This document shows, one piece after another, positions 59,326 to 64,000 of a stretch of 64,000 bases of DNA. The notes under the pieces were generated by a model. The model saw only the letters and a program-made list of their open reading frames with translations. It searched no databases and was not told the DNA's origin. Position 1 is the stretch's first letter. Every line of letters starts with the position of its first letter. The DNA comes from Epiperipatus broadwayi (Eukaryota > Onychophora > Udeonychophora > Euonychophora > Peripatidae): assembly GCA_028023455.1 (NCBI GenBank), contig JAQFVV010006306.1, positions 3,001,001-3,065,000 of the forward strand, given 5' to 3'. Both the position numbers and the translations under genes were made by a program.

Positions 59326-60850
59326 AGTCTTGAGAGATTATTTAGACTAAATTGACTATTAGGTAGCGCTTAAATTTACCTTTCAATTTTAAGAGTCCGA
59401 TTAAAATATTGTCCGTGCACGGTAGTTGAAAATGGAAGTTCTGCAAGCTTCTATTAACATTAAAGTTCTTAATTTCTTCATTTCAGGACAGCAGACAATT
59501 ACGGTCACGGCGGGTGATGACCCAAAGGGCCGAGCAGAGTGGTGGATCTACTGCTACGTCATTTTTTTAGTTTTACAGCAATGTTAACAATCTCTCAATC
59601 AATAATAACTAATAACTCAACTAATAACTAACTATGTGATTCAAAATTTAGTCATTTTATACTTTTTCTCTTATCAGTTGTTTTTCGAAGATGCAATTGT
59701 TAGATAACGCCAAAAATAAATTCAAATCTATTTCTAGATTAGAAATAGATCTAACAACATGTTTTTAACACAAGTAAATCTAATCTTAATTAATCCCATT
59801 TATCTTAAGTAAAACTTTAATTAAAAAATACCTTTCCCAGATTAAAAAAAGTGCTTCAACCCCTAATTATTTTTAGACAATTAAAAACACTGCATTTCCA
59901 TATTGGATTTTATAAAAAAAAAAATGTATAGTTTATAGAAAAACAAGCAATTTAAAAGAAAAAGCTAAAAATAACATATAATAAATATTTAAAAACATCA
60001 ATATTTTGTTAGTAAGTTTTGCTCCTATGTATATATTTGAGCCGCATCTATAATACTTTAATAAAAAAGAACTAATAATTAATAAAAAGAATTAATAATA
60101 ATAAATATTGAAAGTTAAACTACAAATTTAGGTGCGCATCTCAAATATATACATGAAATATATATACTGACAAAAGGAGCAGGATGGGATATAGGGGTTT
60201 GAACACGGGTTAGTAAGTAGAAACATGAAGCACAATCTTAAGCTAAGATTACTGCTTCAATAGTCAACACTATATAAATAAATTATTTATTACAGAAAAT
60301 ATGCATTCTGTAGTTTTATCAAAACATTTTGCCTATGAAAATATTGAGATTCTGTTGATTTTGAAAAAGATGATTATACTAACATCTGGATTTACTCTGT
60401 CTCTATCATGGAAAGTAATTATTCGATCTCGTTTTTCAAATGAAACACATTTAAAATTTCCAACAACTTACATTGTGAAATGAGTTTTCTTTTGCAAAAA
60501 TATTCTACTCATTTATGATCACACTTTTGTTCCGTACCTTTGGTCTATGTTATAAACATTATTTGAATAGAACCGAATTGTCTTAATCTTTCGACACCAT
60601 AAAGAAATTATTTAAGCATTTTCTTAATTCTTCTTGATGTCACTTCAATTTAGAGATGAATTAAAAATTCAAGATTAATTCATAAGTACTATTTAAAGTC
60701 TTTTTATTTGAAAAAGAATTAGTAGTCTTTGAGATAAGCAAAACTTGTGTTTAATATTGCAGCTCTCATAATTATTCTTTTATTTAAATTAAGCTGTAAT
60801 AAATTATTTATTTATTGACTTCTCATAAATTATATAATATCAATAATTCT
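59326..60850. other. AT-rich non-coding stretch
   Basis: A GC-richer patch at 59495-59570 has no ORF. A minus-strand GTGTTCAAACCCC near 60190-60205 is B-box-like. The ORF at 60301-60483 has no recognised domain. Confidence 0.35.
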
Positions 60851-60904
60851 GTGCCAACACGCTTGTTAGAGGAAGTTTAATTCTATAAAATTATATGTTT
60901 ATCT

Positions 60905-60950
60905 GCGTTAAGCGCTTTCGAAGTTCCTAGACTTCATATTCATAGCTGAG
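60905..60950 (-). ncRNA. Hammerhead-like fold in PLE inverted flank
   Basis: Minus strand: CTATGAATAT, perfect stem II (GAAGT, CTAGGA, ACTTC), CGAAA, palindromic AGCGCT as stem III ending T then T. Stem I ATCTGC/GCAGAT is separated from the core by an internal loop. The core between stems I and II is non-canonical, as at 24395-24437. The opposite flank (61295-61340) has lost stem II. Confidence 0.4.
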
Positions 60951-60974
60951 TGCAGATGATAGGAATGAGGATGC

Positions 60975-61196
60975 ATGTGTAAAAGGGCATTGAACAATAA
61001 AGAGACCACATCAGCATTCTTGGAGCATGGAAAGACTACTGGACATAGATTTACACTCACCAATTCCACAATAGTATGTAGAGAGAGTAATGACCATAGA
61101 CATAAAATAAAAGAAGCCTACTTCATAAATAATGGCTCTCATTCAATAAACAGAACAGACACCTGTTTTACCATTTCAAAAAGAGGGACAAATTAA
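60975..61196 (+). pseudogene. PLE GIY-YIG endonuclease, C-terminal half
   Basis: 73 codons matching residues ~196-269 of the 23534-24343 ORF: TSAFLEHGKTTGHRF versus TSSVFLEHAMKSGHNF, DHRHKIKEAYFIN versus DHKRKIKEAFYIN, and NRTDTCFTISK versus NRKDTCFDISK. The second half of the CCHH zinc-binding set (the two His) is present, but the GIY and YIG strands and catalytic Arg are missing. Inactive. Confidence 0.85.
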
Positions 61197-61389
61197 TCTA
61201 AACAGAATAAAATACCATGATCTACGACACAATTCACAGCTAACTAATTTGCATAAATTAGAATACATCTCATTACTATCATCTGCACTCAGCTATGAAT
61301 AAGAACTTTGAAAGCGCTTAACGCAGATAAACATGTAATTTTTACAAAATTAAACTTCTCTAACAAGCTTGTGTTAGGCAGAATTATTG

Positions 61390-62394
61390 ATATTAAATTG
61401 AGCTGATAGTTTTATTGTCCTTTTATCATCCGATTTGAATGATAAAAAAAAGTTATTTTATTATTATGACTATAAATTAAATATTGTTGGAAAGATTTTT
61501 TTGCTTTTCTTGAACAAAGACCGACATTTTGAAATGGTATGAAATTTGGGTGATTCATGTGAGCTAGTGCAAGCTATACCACCTCTATATAAATATTATA
61601 TAGAATTTGATACTATTCACAAACCTAGGTGATTAATCACAGTTGGGCTTGGGGTCAGATCTCATGAATATGGTGTCCCCTCTAAATTTTTAAAAATTAC
61701 CATAATCCATTAAGAAGACGTCAAGAATAAACAATTTCTATTCTTATTCTAGTTGATGATGAAATGTCAAAGACTATGTAGCTGATTGGAAATGAGAGAG
61801 CAGAAACCTTACATTTGTGGTAGGATGAGACTTTTAACTATCTCAATGTCAAATAGATAATATATTTTACCAAACATATAAATAAACAATTTTTTCTATT
61901 GATTTGCCTTTATCAAATTAAATAAAAACTATTCTAGCCTTTTTGAAAGAATCAGAAGGTATTTATGTAACTAATTACAGTGAAATCACCATATCCACTG
62001 TCTTAAAACTTACTAACTCGCTTGCCTAAATGCGTTCAAGCTTAAAACATTGGCATTTTATGCATTATGTTATTGTTAGAAAAATGAATGTAATATTAAT
62101 CATTATTATTGGAAATTTATTTAGACATATTAATACCCATGTTCCAGAGTAAAATTATAGTAACAGTAAAGAATGTTCTATCCCAAACATATTTGTTAAA
62201 AAATAAATTACTGCATCATAAAAGCAGTAACGGCTACACGCCGAATTTTAATCGTTTTTCAAGCACCATAATTGCCGTTTGGGTTTTTCAAGTTGTCATA
62301 TCATTGCAACAGACTATTTAAAAAGCAAAATTTACTAAACAATGAATAGTTGAATACAAGTATAATGTGTGTACTGAACTTTAGAAGTAATTAA
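61390..62394. other. AT-rich non-coding stretch
   Basis: No gene or named repeat recognised. The 70-codon ORF 62109-62321 has no domain. Confidence 0.35.
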
Positions 62395-62878
62395 TGGGGA
62401 TTTGAACACGGACTTTCAAGCTCTCTTCAGCTATCCTCCCCATCTTATATAATCAATGCACATGACCACATACATGTGAAAAAGGTAAATGTTTCTCTAA
62501 TATACATCAGTTGTCCCAGATCATCATCTCCCACACATATACATAATCAGTGTTCAGTTTATATTAAGATAACTAATCTTTAAACTTTAATGGTCAGGCT
62601 TCAATCTTCTCCACAAATCTCCCAACTCTTCACCCGTCCATATTATTGAAAGTCTGATGATGGAATGCTCAAAGCTCTTGTAGATTATATATATATGCAT
62701 GTGGGAGAGATGATGATCTGGACCAACTCGAGTGCTGGTTCAACACAGAATACGTATATTGGAGATCATTTATCTTTTTCATATGTGTATGGTCATGTGT
62801 ATCAGTTGCATGAGATAAAGAATGGATAGCTGAAGGGAGATTGAAAGTCTGGGTTCAAATCCCCTCTAATTAAATGAG
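62395..62878. repeat. Foldback-B element, asymmetric arms
   Basis: Left arm 62395-62645 (GGGGATTTGAACACGGACTTTC, CATCATCTCCCACACATATAC, TTAATGGTCAGGCTTCAATC) and right arm 62695-62878 (GGGAGAGATGATGATCTGGACC, GTCTGGGTTCAAATCCCC) are inverted. CTGATGATGGAATGCTCAAAG lies at the junction, as in other copies. The right arm is shortened. Confidence 0.75.
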
Positions 62879-63594
62879 GGATATTAATTGGCTTTCTGGC
62901 AATGATCATTATTAGTAAAGTTAAATCAGACTCATTTGCAGAAGTCTGACATTTTCATCATTCGTGGTGAAATTTTCATGTTATCTTTGTATATTTATAC
63001 TCCTCCCCTCATGTATAGTGCAATGGCAGAGAGGCAGATTCTGGACTTAAGGTTTGTGTTCATTTCTACCATTTTTGGCACTTGAATGTTTTATGTACTC
63101 CTGAGCAATGGAGTCATTTGATTATTCAGTGATGATTGTGACATACTTCTTTACTGACTGCAAGTAAATAGTTAGATAATTTGGCTTTGGTTTCACTAGC
63201 TGAAATAATAACTTATATTTGTGACTTGAAAAACTTTCCAATCCACATTGTCTAGAGTCAAATACCAAATTAAGACATGATCTCGGTAAACAGATATGCT
63301 ATCATAATTCGTGGTTGTCATGGTTAAATAGCAAAAGAAATCGTCATTTATCGATCATGATCACTAGAGATTTTTTCTTGACATATTGAAAATAATGTAT
63401 GGACTTGAAAATTAAACAGTACCCATTGATTTAAGAATATTAAATAATTTATATATATATGATAATGATGGTATTTTGAGCAGATGGAAAAAATCATTCC
63501 ATCATCTTCTGTATTTTAGTATAAGAATTCGTGTAACTACTTTTAAACTATGAATTTTTTCTACAGTACAGGCTTTTTCATACCTGCACTTCTA
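62879..63594. other. Non-coding, no recognised gene
   Basis: Slightly higher GC near 63000-63060; no domain-bearing ORF or repeat seen. Confidence 0.35.
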
Positions 63595-63599
63595 TATGT

Positions 63600-63769
63600 A
63601 ATATATAGGGGTTTAAACTCAGATTTTCACACGACCCTCAACTATTCATGCTATCTCATACTGCTGATAAACTTGATCATACACATGTAGAAAAGTTTAT
63701 CAGCAGTATGAGATAGCATGGACAGTTGAGGGTCGTGTGAAAGTCTGAGTTCAAACCCCCTATATAGTA
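63600..63769. repeat. Foldback-B, compact near-perfect hairpin
   Basis: TATAGGGGTTTAAACTCAGATTTTCACACGACCC and its mirror form arms of about 75 bp around a ~27-base loop (63671-63697). It is the smallest member and consists mainly of the two tRNA-like ends. Confidence 0.85.
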
Positions 63770-63905
63770 ACTACTTTTAATATATTTATCTTCTTAGTTC
63801 ATTTGGTTTGCATATAATGAAATGGAAATTTCCATTTCAGTGTGAATTTCCATTTCAAGGTTATTACAGGTGGTTAAAGAAAGGACATTAATTTAAGATT
63901 AAAAT

Positions 63906-64000
63906 GTCAAGCATTGGTGGTCGAGAGGTCAGCGACAACTGCTTTACAAGCAGTTGTCCCGGGTAAGCGGGTTCGCTTCCCGGCTGATGCTATGACACAT
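63906..64000 (+). repeat. Short tRNA-like SINE, copy 4 (window edge)
   Basis: TCAAGCATTGGTGGTCGAGAGGTC, a long anticodon-arm hairpin (CAACTGC TTTACAA GCAGTTG), GCGGGTTCGCTTCCCG and CTGATGCTATGACACAT. It is the best-preserved of four copies and ends at the window limit. Confidence 0.75.

Larger units (their letters stand above)
60853..61388 (+). mobile_element. PLE fragment between ~115-bp inverted repeats
   Basis: The left flank 60853-60968 and right flank 61269-61385 are reverse complements (CTTGTTAGAG, GTTTATCTGCGTTAAGCGCTTTC, ATTCATAGCTGAGTGCAGATGATAG) with several mismatches and a 10-base gap. Between them is a GIY-YIG fragment. PLEs are known for repeats in odd, sometimes inverted, arrangement around the coding region. 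Confidence 0.75.

Noticed and set aside
1-64000. CRISPR arrays, bacterial operons, riboswitches or phage genes
   Set aside because: Composition, introns, SINEs, LINEs and hAT elements show animal nuclear DNA; none of these features were seen.

Overview
This is about 64 kb of very AT-rich (by eye roughly 70-75% A+T) animal nuclear DNA with no prokaryotic traits. The one host exon I can support is at 24689-24922 (+): it has clean splice sites and encodes 78 residues matching the coiled-coil/COS region of TRIM9-type E3 ligases. Its wording is closer to protostome TRIM9 (phrases such as KLQQTTGL and EALKENDPTAFLQ), so I infer an invertebrate, probably a protostome. The phylum cannot be fixed from this window. 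Most of the sequence is therefore probably TRIM9 intron filled with transposable elements.

Layout. 0-9 kb: a truncated hAT copy (2.08-3.51), a 3' fragment of an RTE-type LINE (4.06-4.44), and a nearly full-length RTE on the minus strand (5.0-8.1) with endonuclease and reverse transcriptase split by two frameshifts. 8.9-18.2 kb: two foldback (inverted-repeat) elements, each interrupted by a 2.1-2.7 kb TG...CA insertion with duplicated target bases. 18.6-24.5 kb: an RTE relic, a tRNA-derived SINE with a hammerhead-like fold, an imperfect minisatellite, a (TTA)n tract, and a Penelope-like element (PLE) whose RT has lost its YxDD region but whose GIY-YIG domain is open. 24.7-34.4 kb: the host exon, several palindromic MITEs and a composite foldback. 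35-47 kb: dispersed copies of a foldback family with outward-facing tRNA-like ends, a 0.52 kb hAT MITE with TSD, a hairpin with a hammerhead core, and a 1.4 kb tandem segmental duplication. 48-57 kb: another RTE tail, a second hammerhead hairpin, a 4.57 kb TIR/TA element, then two hAT derivatives with target-site duplications only 45 bp apart. 57-64 kb: tRNA-like repeats, a 273-bp TIR element with an exon-like ORF, a PLE GIY-YIG fragment between inverted repeats, and further foldbacks.

The most interesting theme is repeated hammerhead-ribozyme-like folds (CTGANGA, stem II, GAAA, tiny or palindromic stem III) in at least four unrelated repeat families: a SINE, two foldbacks and the flanks of PLEs. 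PLEs are known to carry hammerhead ribozymes. Their presence in SINE-like and foldback repeats here is the lead I would follow first. All assignments come from reading the sequence; no database search was done.
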